A stretch of 64,000 nucleotides of DNA from Pseudomonas campi (GCF_013200955.2 NZ_CP053697.2:1302001-1366000); one strand, 5' to 3'; shown: positions 32,815 to 40,405, numbered from the stretch's first letter. The notes: generated from the sequence alone by a model not told the origin. Made by a program: numbers and translations.

Positions 32815-33066
32815 TTAACATGGCTTTCCGCAGTTGGGGCATGGGCCACTAATGCAAATGCTCCAAGCCCGGCCATTAATACTATAGATTGTTGGTTGTC
32901 CGCAGTGCTGGCAGCATGACCTTAAGGCTGCTGTGACCATGAAAATAAGTAGGGATATTGGGAAGGCTATAAAGATAAATTGCGTGTAACTGAAAGCAAA
33001 GATGAAAGCTATTGGAATAGATGCAAAGGCTAAACCTGTGATGATTGCTTTTAATTGGCGGTTCAC
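32815..33066 (-). CDS. Cassette 9: two-helix membrane protein with zinc ribbon, copy 1
   Basis: 83 residues. Two hydrophobic segments (8-28 and 30-48) are followed by a C-terminal CCQHCGQP ... CPNCGKPC, two CxxC knuckles that should bind one zinc. The cassette, including its attC, is repeated without visible change at 35040-35398, so the duplication is recent. Function unknown; such proteins resemble membrane-tethered rubredoxin-like ribbons. Confidence 0.78.
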   Translation of the reverse strand: MNRQLKAIITGLAFASIPIAFIFAFSYTQFIFIAFPISLLIFMVTAALRSCCQHCGQPTIYSINGRAWSICISGPCPNCGKPC

Positions 33067-33085
33067 AAATTAACCTTCTTGCCTT

Positions 33086-33158
33086 CTAACGTTTGGTTAA
33101 GGGGCCGGCTTTAGCCGGTCCCGAGTGAGCGAAGCGAACGGCTTGAACCAGTTGTTAG
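33086..33158 (-). other. attC site 31
   Basis: 73 bp, lineage A. Confidence 0.93.
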
Positions 33159-33595
33159 GTTCCATTTCTAATTTTTCGCCATGCTACTGTTTTTATATGT
33201 ATTTTGCCTAAGAGAGCTTGGTAGTCTGCTTTGTTGTCTGGGTGCACCAAAAAGAAACCTTTAGTACCTTCTATCCAAAAGAAATTTCCGTAGTAGCTCA
33301 GGTGGATTTTTGTTTCATTGTCTAGAAGTATTTTCCAGCTTCCTTTCGTGATGATTCCTGGTTGGGTCCAAGCTGAGTTTGAAAGTATCTTAAGTATCTC
33401 AGATGAATTGTATGTGGAAATTAATTCATCGCTAGAAAATGAACTATCGAATAATTTTGCTTCTGACATTGAGCTTAGAATTACTGGTGGATAAATTCGT
33501 TGTTCTGGTTGTGAGAGATAGCCATAGATATAACCCGCAGCTCCACATGCGAAGCAAAGAAAAAGAATTATGGCGCTGCTGAGTGGTTTATTCAT
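33155..33595 (-). CDS. Cassette 8: membrane-anchored or exported protein
   Basis: 146 residues with one N-terminal hydrophobic segment (MNKPLSSAIILFLCFACGAA, continuing GYIYGYLS) that may be a signal anchor. The remainder is a soluble strand-rich domain (SWKILLDNETKIHLSYYGNF, TKGFFLVHPDNKADYQ). Function unknown; stop in the attC core. Confidence 0.73.
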   Translation of the reverse strand: MNKPLSSAIILFLCFACGAAGYIYGYLSQPEQRIYPPVILSSMSEAKLFDSSFSSDELISTYNSSEILKILSNSAWTQPGIITKGSWKILLDNETKIHLSYYGNFFWIEGTKGFFLVHPDNKADYQALLGKIHIKTVAWRKIRNGT

Positions 33596-33600
33596 GGGGC

Positions 33601-33673
33601 CTAACGATTAAGCTAAGGGGCCGGCTTTAGCCGGTCCCAGTGAGCGAAGCGAACGATTTGAGCGCCTTGTTAG
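33601..33673 (-). other. attC site 32 (hybrid)
   Basis: 73 bp. Outer arms are lineage B (GATTAAGCTAAGG ... TTTGAGCGCC) but the apical stem GGCTTTAGCC and GTGAGCGAAGCGAACG are lineage A. Confidence 0.93.
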
Positions 33674-33688
33674 GCCTTGCATGGATCA

Positions 33689-34165
33689 TTATCTGAGCCT
33701 GTATTTTTCAGTATATTTTGCAATTGGTATAAAGGAAATTATGGCAGCTGTGATACCGATAATGATTCCAGCTGCAGAAACAACCATGCTGTGAGTGAGC
33801 AGGTTGACCAAGGCGATTGCTAACTGCGCGATAGAAAGCTTGGAAATAAGGCGAAAGAAATTGCTATTTCTCGCAATGTGCCAGAATTGCTCTGTTAATA
33901 ATGATGTAAGTAGGAGTGCGATTACTAAAAGGCTTTGCCAGTAAAGCCCCATCGAGCTAAGGATCTGTATGGATGCAGGCACGAGCGTCCAAGCACCATA
34001 CATATAATAAACTTGGTAAGAATTTTCGAATGGGCTGTCGTGACGTTGCTCATCCAAAATTTCGTAGCATGATTTTTGGCAGGATGCACATGTATCAGAG
34101 TTCGTGCTGTTTTCGGCGTTGCAGTGGACGCATTGCCAGCGATGTTGATTCATGTGTTTGATCAT
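33689..34165 (-). CDS. Cassette 7: zinc-ribbon membrane protein
   Basis: 158 residues. The N-terminus holds WQCVHCNAENSTNSDTCASC, a CxxC-x10-CxxC zinc ribbon of the RanBP2 kind, followed by four membrane segments from residue 55 onward and a basic tail (YTEKYRLR). ATG 34153 is an alternative start. Function unknown; a cytoplasmic ribbon on a small membrane bundle is a recurrent design in this array. Confidence 0.76.
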   Translation of the reverse strand: MIKHMNQHRWQCVHCNAENSTNSDTCASCQKSCYEILDEQRHDSPFENSYQVYYMYGAWTLVPASIQILSSMGLYWQSLLVIALLLTSLLTEQFWHIARNSNFFRLISKLSIAQLAIALVNLLTHSMVVSAAGIIIGITAAIISFIPIAKYTEKYRLR

Positions 34166-34167
34166 GC

Positions 34168-34239
34168 CTAACGATTAAGCTAAGGGGCCGGCTTCGCCGG
34201 TCCCAGCGAACGGAGTGAGCGCTTTGAGCGCATTGTTAT
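34168..34239 (-). other. attC site 33
   Basis: 72 bp, lineage B with the GGCTTCGCC stem; core GTTAT. Confidence 0.93.
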
Positions 34240-34550
34240 GTTTCAAGCTCACGGACTCGCTCCTCAATGCTTTTGAAGTTTATGTGAGGCCTTATTATTG
34301 GCCACTGACTTCTGGATACGTCACACATTGAAATAATGCCAATGAAGACGCCCATTGCTAGCGCTCCAAAAAAGATAACCAACCCAGGAATTTCAGGTCT
34401 CCCAAAATAGTTGTAGCTGAAGCTCGCTACAAGCCCGATTATTAGCCAGGTTATAAAATTTATAGCAAGTCGCTTATTTTTACTTGTGGGCTTCATGTCC
34501 TTTTGCTTGATCAGTGCAGATAATAATTTTAATTCTTTGTTTTTATGCAT
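34236..34550 (-). CDS. Cassette 6: two-helix membrane protein
   Basis: 104 residues from ATG 34550, with GGGG six bases upstream; an earlier ATG at 34571 lies in the attC core and lacks a ribosome binding site. A basic N-terminus (MHKNKELKLLSALIKQKD) precedes two membrane segments (about 34-50 and 60-80). Ends acidic (SIEERVRELET); stop in the attC core. Function unknown. Confidence 0.73.
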   Translation of the reverse strand: MHKNKELKLLSALIKQKDMKPTSKNKRLAINFITWLIIGLVASFSYNYFGRPEIPGLVIFFGALAMGVFIGIISMCDVSRSQWPIIRPHINFKSIEERVRELET

Positions 34551-34569
34551 GGATGACCCCAGCTGAAAC

Positions 34570-34642
34570 ATAACGTTTGGTTAAGGGGCCGGCTTTAGCC
34601 GGTCCCGAGTGAGCGAAGCGAACGACTTGAACCAGTTGTTAG
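34570..34642 (-). other. attC site 34
   Basis: 73 bp, lineage A; left core ATAAC. Confidence 0.93.
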
Positions 34643-34649
34643 GGATGGC

Positions 34650-35033
34650 CTAATGGCACCCCACAACGCCCAGTTCGCACCCTAGAATCCAGCTGCCGAG
34701 CCCAATAAAAACCAACGAGGCTAGGTAGTACACAGGTATAGCTAGTAATTTCCCAATTAGGGGGACGTGCTCTGACGTGAAGATAGGGTAGCTGCCTACA
34801 AGCGGAATTGCGAAAAGTAAAAATAAAGCAAGGCGGGACTCGCCTTTGAATTCAAAGTTTGGTAATAAGTTGGCTAGATATATAGTGCAAAGGTAAAGCA
34901 CTGGAAACCAAATTGGAGAGAGTAAAATTACGGCTGCCCGAATTTTACTTTGTATGGTGTTGCTACCTACAGCACTTACTAGGCATACTAATAATGTGAT
35001 TATGAGTGCTGGCGCTATAAATGTGCTTAGCAT
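34650..35033 (-). CDS. Cassette 5: membrane protein, second of two paralogous cassettes
   Basis: 127 residues, nearly the same protein as at 29822. Changes such as Leu/Val, Ala/Val and Asp/Asn are mild, the DNA differs at scattered sites, and the reading frame is intact in both, which suggests selection on the protein. It sits directly before the exact copy of the zinc-ribbon cassette. Confidence 0.76.
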   Translation of the reverse strand: MLSTFIAPALIITLLVCLVSAVGSNTIQSKIRAAVILLSPIWFPVLYLCTIYLANLLPNFEFKGESRLALFLLFAIPLVGSYPIFTSEHVPLIGKLLAIPVYYLASLVFIGLGSWILGCELGVVGCH

Positions 35034-35039
35034 GATTCC

Positions 35040-35112
35040 CTAACGTTTGGTTAAGGGGCCGGCTTTAGCCGGTCCCGAGTGAGCGAAGCGAACGGCTTGA
35101 ACCAGTAGTTAG
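35040..35112 (-). other. attC site 35
   Basis: 73 bp, lineage A; same AGTAGTTAG core as site 30. Confidence 0.93.
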
Positions 35113-35127
35113 ACGGCATAGCCACGA

Positions 35128-35379
35128 TTAACATGGCTTTCCGCAGTTGGGGCATGGGCCACTAATGCAAATGCTCCAAGCCCGGCCATTAATACTATAG
35201 ATTGTTGGTTGTCCGCAGTGCTGGCAGCATGACCTTAAGGCTGCTGTGACCATGAAAATAAGTAGGGATATTGGGAAGGCTATAAAGATAAATTGCGTGT
35301 AACTGAAAGCAAAGATGAAAGCTATTGGAATAGATGCAAAGGCTAAACCTGTGATGATTGCTTTTAATTGGCGGTTCAC
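35128..35379 (-). CDS. Cassette 4: two-helix membrane protein with zinc ribbon, copy 2
   Basis: 83 residues, indistinguishable from the protein at 32815; the surrounding cassette body and attC also match base for base as far as I can compare. An unchanged copy only 2 kb away implies a recent excision and re-insertion event or unequal exchange, so the integrase was probably active recently. Confidence 0.8.
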   Translation of the reverse strand: MNRQLKAIITGLAFASIPIAFIFAFSYTQFIFIAFPISLLIFMVTAALRSCCQHCGQPTIYSINGRAWSICISGPCPNCGKPC

Positions 35380-35398
35380 AAATTAACCTTCTTGCCTT

Positions 35399-35471
35399 CT
35401 AACGTTTGGTTAAGGGGCCGGCTTTAGCCGGTCCCGAGTGAGCGAAGCGAGCGACTTGAACCAGTTGTTAG
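35399..35471 (-). other. attC site 36
   Basis: 73 bp, lineage A. Confidence 0.93.
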
Positions 35472-35497
35472 CAGACGGCTGAGTGTGTGAGTTGAAA

Positions 35498-35866
35498 TTA
35501 AAGCAGGTGCTTTGATATGTGTTTCGATATTTCTACCATTGAGGTTTTTCCAGTGAACTCGAATTTCACCTTGCCAACAGAGGATAGATATATTTCCAGT
35601 TCTGAATCAAGGTCAAACGTTCCTGATGTTTCCACCGAGTAGGCAACAATGTTTTTATAAGGAATGGACGTGAAATCTTTTTTGCTACCGGTTAGCCCTT
35701 GAACGTTTACGGCAATAATTCTCTTGCTGGTGAAAACCACGCCATCACGCATGGATTTGTATGAGTCAATGATTTCCTCATTGTCTAACAGCAATGCAGT
35801 AATTTTCTCTGCATATTCACTGTTCTGCTTGAGCTTGAAAAAACCTTTATTGTTAAAGTCGATCAT
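35498..35866 (-). CDS. Cassette 3: bacterial PH-domain protein
   Basis: 122 residues from ATG 35866 (AAGGAAT seven bases upstream); an in-frame extension back to 36088 is translated attC and is rejected. The whole protein is one bacterial pleckstrin-homology domain: MRDGVVFTSKRIIAVNVQGL, KKDFTSIPYKNIVAYSVETS and GTFDLDSELEIYLS match the bPH_1 (PF08000) pattern. Members are soluble oligomers of unknown cellular role. It is the first gene-bearing cassette after attI, so it should be among the best expressed. Confidence 0.88.
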   Translation of the reverse strand: MIDFNNKGFFKLKQNSEYAEKITALLLDNEEIIDSYKSMRDGVVFTSKRIIAVNVQGLTGSKKDFTSIPYKNIVAYSVETSGTFDLDSELEIYLSSVGKVKFEFTGKTSMVEISKHISKHLL

Positions 35867-35883
35867 GACTATTCCTTGTTCTG

Positions 35884-35955
35884 CTAACGTTTGGCTAAGG
35901 GGCCGGCTTCGCCGGTCCCGAGTGAGCGAAGCGAACGACTTGAGCCAATTGTTAG
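35884..35955 (-). other. attC site 37 (gene-less cassette, family A)
   Basis: 72 bp; compensated arm variant GTTTGGCTAAGG ... CTTGAGCCAA with GGCTTCGCC stem. Confidence 0.93.
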
Positions 35956-36193
35956 ACTGCCCAGTCGAACGCCGGAAATGAGGCCAGCGCCGAGCCTGAC
36001 CGGCGGTGCGCACGGCGTGTCGGTTTTGGCGCCGGAAGTTATTTGTGATGTGCACATTCTCTGAAAGCAACTCCTTTGCTGACCACAAATAACGGCCTCT
36101 ACTGTCTGGCGACCATTCGATTCAGGAACACCGCGCTGATGCAGTGATTGTGTTTCCTGGCTCGGTGCTGGAGAACCAATTTTGCCCTTGCGC
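35956..36193 (-). other. Cassette 2: gene-less structured cassette, family A copy 2
   Basis: A 238-bp body more than 85 percent like its neighbour at 36266. It carries GTTATTTGTG (36038-36047) and CACAAATAAC (36084-36093), separated by 36 bases that start with the palindrome ATGTGCACAT. The frame that is open in copy 3 is also open here but begins with ATT where copy 3 has ATG, and no other start or ribosome binding site is present. Confidence 0.65.
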
Positions 36194-36265
36194 CTAACGT
36201 TTGGCTAAGGGGCCGGCTTCGCCGGTCCCGAGTGAGCGAAGCGAACGACTTGAGCCAATTGTTAG
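36194..36265 (-). other. attC site 38 (first cassette)
   Basis: 72 bp, same sequence type as site 37, consistent with a tandem duplication of the cassette. Confidence 0.93.
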
Positions 36266-36503
36266 ATTGCCCAGCCGAGCGCGGGAAATGATGCCAGCGC
36301 CGAGCTTAACCGGCGGTGCGCACGGCGTGTCGGTTTTGGCCCCGGAAGTTATTTGTGATGTGCACATTCTCTGAAAGCAACTCCTATGCTGGCCACAAAT
36401 AACGGCCTCTACTGCCAGGCGACCATTCGATTCAGGAATACCGCGCTGATGCGATGATTGTGTTCCCTGGCTCGGTGCTGAAGAACCAATTTTGCCCTTG
36501 CGC
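36266..36503 (-). other. Cassette 1: gene-less structured cassette, family A copy 1, next to attI
   Basis: A 238-bp body at the first position of the array, where cassettes are most strongly transcribed. It holds the 10-bp inverted repeat GTTATTTGTG (36348-36357) / CACAAATAAC (36394-36403) and the loop palindrome ATGTGCACAT. No start codon with a ribosome binding site is found; the open frame shared with the other copies begins with ATT. It could supply a promoter, a small RNA or a leader for the genes behind it. Confidence 0.65.
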
Positions 36504-36569
36504 CTAACTATAATTAGACGACATCGCTGTCGCATAACCCCCGACAAAATGTCAGATAACGTTCCTTGT
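36504..36569 (-). other. attI region
   Basis: The last CTAAC core (36504-36508) is followed toward intI by AT-rich ATAATTAG and by the hairpin CGACA-TCGC-TGTCG (about 36518-36531), with no attC-type arms. This marks the junction of the array with the integrase leader, where new cassettes insert. Its right boundary is not defined by sequence alone. No clear Pc promoter for the array could be picked out. Confidence 0.7.
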
Positions 36570-36640
36570 CGTTCTACAAGTCCTTGTCTAGCTTGGAGGA
36601 GGTCGCGGGAAAGGCGACATCACTCAGGGAGCAACACGAC

Positions 36641-37606
36641 ATGGATGACGGCAAGCCAAAATTGCTGGAGCAAGTGCGCCAGCAGATTCGTTTGAGAAAC
36701 TATTCGATTCGTACCGAGGCTGTCTACGCCGAGTGGGTGAAGCGCTTTATCCGCTTTCATCGGTATCGGCATCCGGCTGAGATGGGGGCGGCGGAAATCG
36801 AGGCTTTTCTGACGCACTTGGCAGTGGCCAAGAATGTCTCCGGCTCCACGCAGAATCAGGCGTTGGCTGCGCTGCTGTTTCTTTACAAGCAGGTGTTGCA
36901 GGTGCAGTTGCCCTGGCTGGATGACATTGTTCGTGCCAAGAAGCCCAAGCATTTACCGGTGGTATTGACCCGCGAGGAAGTGGCGTTGGTGTTGGCGCAG
37001 TTATCGGGTGTGCGCTGGATTGTCGCCAATCTGCTGTATGGCGCGGGGCTGCGGTTACTGGAGGCGCTGCGTTTGCGGGTGAAGGATGTCGATTTCGCTC
37101 GTGGTGAGATTTTGGTGCGTGATGGCAAGGGGCAGAAGGATCGGGTGACCATGCTGCCGCAACGGCTGGTGTTGCCGTTGCAGGAGCATCTGTTGAAGGT
37201 GGAGGTACTGCACCGTACCGATCTGGCCGAGGGCTTTGGGCGGGCCAATCTGCCGTTCGCTCTGGCGCGCAAGTATCCGAATGCGGCGGCAGAGTGGGGG
37301 TGGCAATTTGTCTTCCCTTCGATTAATCGTTCCAAGGATCCTCGCTCAGAGGGGATTTTTCGCCACCACCTGCATGAGAAAACCATCCAGCGTGGGGTGC
37401 GTGAAGCGGCCAGGCGTGCCGGGCTTATCAAGCACACTACGCCGCACACCTTCCGCCATTCCTTTGCCACCCATCTGCTGGAGAGTGGCCAGGACATCCG
37501 CACGGTACAGGAGCTGTTGGGGCACGCGGATGTGAAGACCACGCAGATCTATACCCATGTGCTCAATCGTGGTGGGCTGGGGGTGATTAGTCCGCTAGAT
37601 CGGTAG
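36641..37606 (+). CDS. intI: Integron integrase (tyrosine recombinase)
   Basis: 321 residues. The catalytic set of tyrosine recombinases is complete: R138 ([12 protein letters not shown]), K163 (DGKGQKDR), H269 and R272 ([17 protein letters not shown]), H295 (LLGHADVKT) and Y304 (QIYTHVL). The IntI-specific insert before the second box (about 205-245, [20 protein letters not shown] ... [11 protein letters not shown]) separates it from XerC/D. ATG 36641 with AGGGAG nine bases upstream matches IntI1 better than an in-frame ATG at 36566. It points away from the cassettes, as usual, and looks intact, so the array may still be active. Confidence 0.96.
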   Translation: MDDGKPKLLEQVRQQIRLRNYSIRTEAVYAEWVKRFIRFHRYRHPAEMGAAEIEAFLTHLAVAKNVSGSTQNQALAALLFLYKQVLQVQLPWLDDIVRAKKPKHLPVVLTREEVALVLAQLSGVRWIVANLLYGAGLRLLEALRLRVKDVDFARGEILVRDGKGQKDRVTMLPQRLVLPLQEHLLKVEVLHRTDLAEGFGRANLPFALARKYPNAAAEWGWQFVFPSINRSKDPRSEGIFRHHLHEKTIQRGVREAARRAGLIKHTTPHTFRHSFATHLLESGQDIRTVQELLGHADVKTTQIYTHVLNRGGLGVISPLDR

Positions 37607-37667
37607 TGGTGTATTGAGGTTTCGCGGCTGGAGCCGCTGCTATACGGTTGGTCGATGATCGCGTAAT

Positions 37668-37697
37668 AAAAAGCCCCGCATGCAGGCGGGGCTTTTT
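37668..37697. terminator. Bidirectional terminator between intI and rimO
   Basis: AAAAAGCCCCGC / GCGGGGCTTTTT hairpin between two convergent genes. Confidence 0.9.
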
Positions 37698-37723
37698 GTT
37701 TTCTGGCGTTAAGCGCCTGGCGA

Positions 37724-39046
37724 TCAGGCCAGTTCGGCCCAGAGGTCGTATTCGTCGGCGTCGATCACGCGCACGCGGATCTTGTCGCCGGGCTTCACGC
37801 TGGTGGAGTCGATGAACACGCTGCCGTCGATTTCCGGGGCATCGGCGTAGGAGCGGCCGACCGCGCCTTGCTCGTCCACTTCGTCGATCAGCACTTCGAT
37901 TTCCTGGCCGATCTTCAGCTGCAGGCGGGCGGCGCTGATGGCCTGCTGGTGGGCCATGAAGCGGTCCCAGCGGTCCTGCTTGACGTCGTCGGGGACGACT
38001 TCGAGGTCCATGTCATTGGCCGGTGCGCCTTCCACGGGCGAGTACTGGAAGCAGCCAACGCGATCGAGCTGCGCTTCGGTCAGCCAGTCGAGCAGGTACT
38101 GGAAGTCTTCTTCGGTTTCGCCGGGGAAGCCGACGATGAAGGTGGAGCGGATGGTCAGCTCGGGGCAGATCTCGCGCCATTGCTTGATACGCGCCAGGGT
38201 CTTGTCTTCGAAGGCCGGGCGTTTCATGGCCTTCAGCACTTTCGGGCTAGCGTGCTGGAAGGGGATGTCCAGGTACGGCAGCAGCTTGCCTTCGGCCATC
38301 AGCGGGATGACGTGGTCGACGTTGGGGTAGGGGTAGACGTAGTGCAGGCGCACCCACACGCCCATCGACGACAGCGCTTCGCACAGTTCCAGCATGCGCG
38401 TCTTTACCGGCTGGCCGTTCCAGAAGTCCATCTTGTACTTGAGGTCGACGCCGTAGGCGCTGGTGTCCTGGGAGATCACCAGCAGCTCTTTGACGCCGGC
38501 CTTGACCAGGCGCTCGGCTTCGCTGAGTACATCGCCGACCGGGCGGCTGACCAGGTCGCCGCGCATCGAGGGGATGATGCAGAAGCTGCAGCGATGGTTG
38601 CAGCCTTCGGAAATCTTCAGGTAGGCGTAGTGGCGCGGGGTCAGCTTGATGCCTTGCGGCGGCACCAAGTCGATCAGTGGATTGTGATCGGTCTTCGGCG
38701 GGATCACGTCGTGCACGGCGTTGACCACTTGCTCGTACTGCTGCGGGCCAGTCACCGAGAGCACGCTAGGGTGCACGTTGCGGATGTTGCCTTCGTCCAC
38801 GCCCATGCAGCCGGTGACGATGACCTTGCCGTTTTCGGCGATGGCTTCACCAATCACCTCAAGGGATTCGGCCTTGGCGCTGTCGATGAAGCCGCAGGTG
38901 TTGACCACCACCACGTCGGCATCCTCGTAGGTGGGCACGATCTCGTAGCCCTCCATGCGCAGCTGGGTGAGGATGCGTTCGGAGTCGACAGTCGCTTTAG
39001 GGCAACCAAGGCTGACGAAGCCGACTTTCGGGGTGGCGGTGGACAT
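37724..39046 (-). CDS. rimO: Ribosomal protein S12 (Asp89) methylthiotransferase
   Basis: A 440-residue radical-SAM enzyme that adds a methylthio group to Asp89 of ribosomal protein S12. The N-terminal UPF0004 domain has cluster cysteines 15, 51 and 80; the radical-SAM motif CNHRCSFC puts cysteines at 149, 153 and 156; a C-terminal TRAM domain follows. [20 protein letters not shown] matches P. aeruginosa RimO (PA0916). ATG 39046 is preferred to an in-frame codon at 39061. It is the chromosomal anchor of the integron's integrase end. Confidence 0.96.
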   Translation of the reverse strand: MSTATPKVGFVSLGCPKATVDSERILTQLRMEGYEIVPTYEDADVVVVNTCGFIDSAKAESLEVIGEAIAENGKVIVTGCMGVDEGNIRNVHPSVLSVTGPQQYEQVVNAVHDVIPPKTDHNPLIDLVPPQGIKLTPRHYAYLKISEGCNHRCSFCIIPSMRGDLVSRPVGDVLSEAERLVKAGVKELLVISQDTSAYGVDLKYKMDFWNGQPVKTRMLELCEALSSMGVWVRLHYVYPYPNVDHVIPLMAEGKLLPYLDIPFQHASPKVLKAMKRPAFEDKTLARIKQWREICPELTIRSTFIVGFPGETEEDFQYLLDWLTEAQLDRVGCFQYSPVEGAPANDMDLEVVPDDVKQDRWDRFMAHQQAISAARLQLKIGQEIEVLIDEVDEQGAVGRSYADAPEIDGSVFIDSTSVKPGDKIRVRVIDADEYDLWAELA

Positions 39047-39149
39047 CGGGGCTAACCTCATCGGGCGCTCTGGGTGGCGCCGCTGATCAAAAAGTGCGCA
39101 ATTCTAGCGGCGCAGACGAGGCTTGGCCAGCGTTACGAGGTGCCGTTTG

Positions 39150-39169
39150 CCACCTTTATATAAAGGTGG
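39150..39169. promoter_or_regulatory. Perfect 20-bp palindrome between rimO and cytochrome b561
   Basis: CCACCTTTATATAAAGGTGG is a perfect inverted repeat with no spacer, about 100 bases upstream of rimO's start codon and beyond the end of the b561 gene. It could be an operator for rimO or a hairpin ending transcripts; no T-run follows. Confidence 0.4.
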
Positions 39170-39295
39170 GCGCCTATTCCTGGGCTGCACCGGCTTTCCC
39201 GTTTGGGTGGGACGGCTCTATTCGCGAGATGGCGCTGTACTCAGGCATCGCTTCGCGGCTGCAGCTGCTCCGACGGGAGGGGCGCAGTGGTTGGA

Positions 39296-39844
39296 TCAGC
39301 CGCGCCCCGGCAGCATGCGGGTCAGGGTGTTGTCGCGGCTGACGAAATGGTGGAACAGCCCGGCGACGGCGTGCAGGCCGATCAGCCAGTAACCGGCGGT
39401 GCCGGCCAGCTCGTGTAGTTCCTTGATCTGTCCGGCTAGCTGTTTGTTCTCGCCGACCAGTGGCGGCAGCTCCAGGCCGAAGAACGGGATCGGCTTGCCA
39501 GCAGCGCTGAGGATCAGCCAGCCGGCCAGTGGCGCGCCGATCATCAGCAGGTACAGCGCCAGGTGCATGAGTTTGGCGGGGATGGCTTGCCAGGCGGGTA
39601 GGGCCGGGACGATGTTCGGCGTGGGGGCGATCAGCCGTGCCAGCAGGCGCAGCCAGACCAGGGCAAATACCGCCAGGCCGAGCATGAAGTGCCATTGCTT
39701 GAGCAGCTCGCGGGTATCGCTGCCCTTGGGGAAGTTGCCTTTGAGTTCGATGCAGGCATAGACGCCGGCAATCAGGATCAGCATCAGCCAGTGCAGGGCA
39801 ATGGACAGGCTGCCATAGCGCTGTTCGGAGTTCTTCCAGCTCAT
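39296..39844 (-). CDS. Cytochrome b561
   Basis: A 182-residue integral membrane cytochrome. It starts MSWKNSEQRYGSLSIALHWL and has four membrane segments. Histidines in SIALHWLM, KQWHFMLG, HLALYLL and WLIGLHAVAGLFHHF are the likely heme b ligands. Bacterial b561 proteins move electrons from quinol or superoxide across the inner membrane. It corresponds to PA0918. Transcribed alone, leftward. Confidence 0.92.
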   Translation of the reverse strand: MSWKNSEQRYGSLSIALHWLMLILIAGVYACIELKGNFPKGSDTRELLKQWHFMLGLAVFALVWLRLLARLIAPTPNIVPALPAWQAIPAKLMHLALYLLMIGAPLAGWLILSAAGKPIPFFGLELPPLVGENKQLAGQIKELHELAGTAGYWLIGLHAVAGLFHHFVSRDNTLTRMLPGRG

Positions 39845-39960
39845 CGTGCGTCCTCGATCAGTCTCCTGCGCCTGTTGGCAGGTTTTGGTTAAACGAGTTG
39901 CACAGCATAGCGCCGTGAACCTTAAGAAAGGCTGAGGGAGGTCAACGGAAGGCGGAAACG

Positions 39961-39988
39961 AAAAAGGCCACTCGTTTGAGTGGCCTTT
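39961..39988 (-). terminator. Terminator after the first tRNA-fMet
   Basis: AAAAAGGCCACTC / GAGTGGCCTTT hairpin immediately downstream of the tRNA; identical to the one at 40156. Confidence 0.85.
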
Positions 39989-39997
39989 CTTCGAAAC

Positions 39998-40074
<77 letters not shown>

Positions 40075-40155
40075 GCGCCAATTCTACTGCGGTAGAAGTT
40101 TCTGTCAATCGATTTCTGCTTTTTAATCAATTACTTAAATAAAAAGGCAGAAACG

Positions 40156-40183
40156 AAAAAGGCCACTCGTTTGAGTGGCCTTT
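40156..40183 (-). terminator. Terminator after the second tRNA-fMet
   Basis: Same hairpin as at 39961, part of the tandem duplication. Confidence 0.85.
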
Positions 40184-40192
40184 CTTCGAAAC

Positions 40193-40269
<77 letters not shown>

Positions 40270-40405
40270 GCGCCAATTCTATCGTCAAATCCTCGGCTGT
40301 CAACCTTTAACGTGGAAAAAATCCTGATCGATCAGCTGCTTAGCGCTGGACGAGTGGTAGACTCGAGGGCTTCAGGGCTTGCCTGCTGGGGCTTTCCGGA
40401 CTTTC

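Larger units (their letters stand above)
17611..37606 (-). mobile_element. Sedentary chromosomal integron: intI, attI and 39 cassettes
   Basis: The element comprises an integron integrase on the plus strand, an attI region around 36504-36569, and 39 cassettes oriented leftward. Thirty-eight attC sites of 71-74 bp are evenly spaced from 18045 to 36265, and a shorter degenerate one lies at 17611. All share CTAAC ... GTTAG core ends with a conserved hairpin between. Thirty-four cassettes carry a gene and five do not. The array is visibly poorer in GC than its flanks, which are rimO on one side and a trmO/Cys-rich gene on the other. No antibiotic-resistance gene and no transposition genes are present, as is usual for chromosomal integrons of Pseudomonas. 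Confidence 0.95.

Noticed and set aside
35498..36088. Long reading frame (196 codons) over the PH-domain gene
   Set aside because: Its first 74 codons are translated attC and gene-less cassette; the PH domain begins at ATG 35866 with a ribosome binding site. The same kind of attC read-through extension was removed from the genes at 26167 and 28549.
17611..36508. Regular 70-bp repeats at 300-800 bp spacing as a CRISPR array
   Set aside because: Repeats are too long, spacing is irregular, each interval carries a gene, and the ends are CTAAC/GTTAG integron cores with an intI gene at one side.
36194..36547. A 117-residue protein starting in attI and covering cassette 1
   Set aside because: The start codon lies in the attI region, outside the cassette, and the frame runs through the attC; the other copies lack this start.
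36509..36640. LexA box controlling intI
   Set aside because: CTGT-N8-ACAG was looked for and not found; only CTGTCG and CGACA hairpin arms are present. SOS control of this integrase is therefore not claimed.
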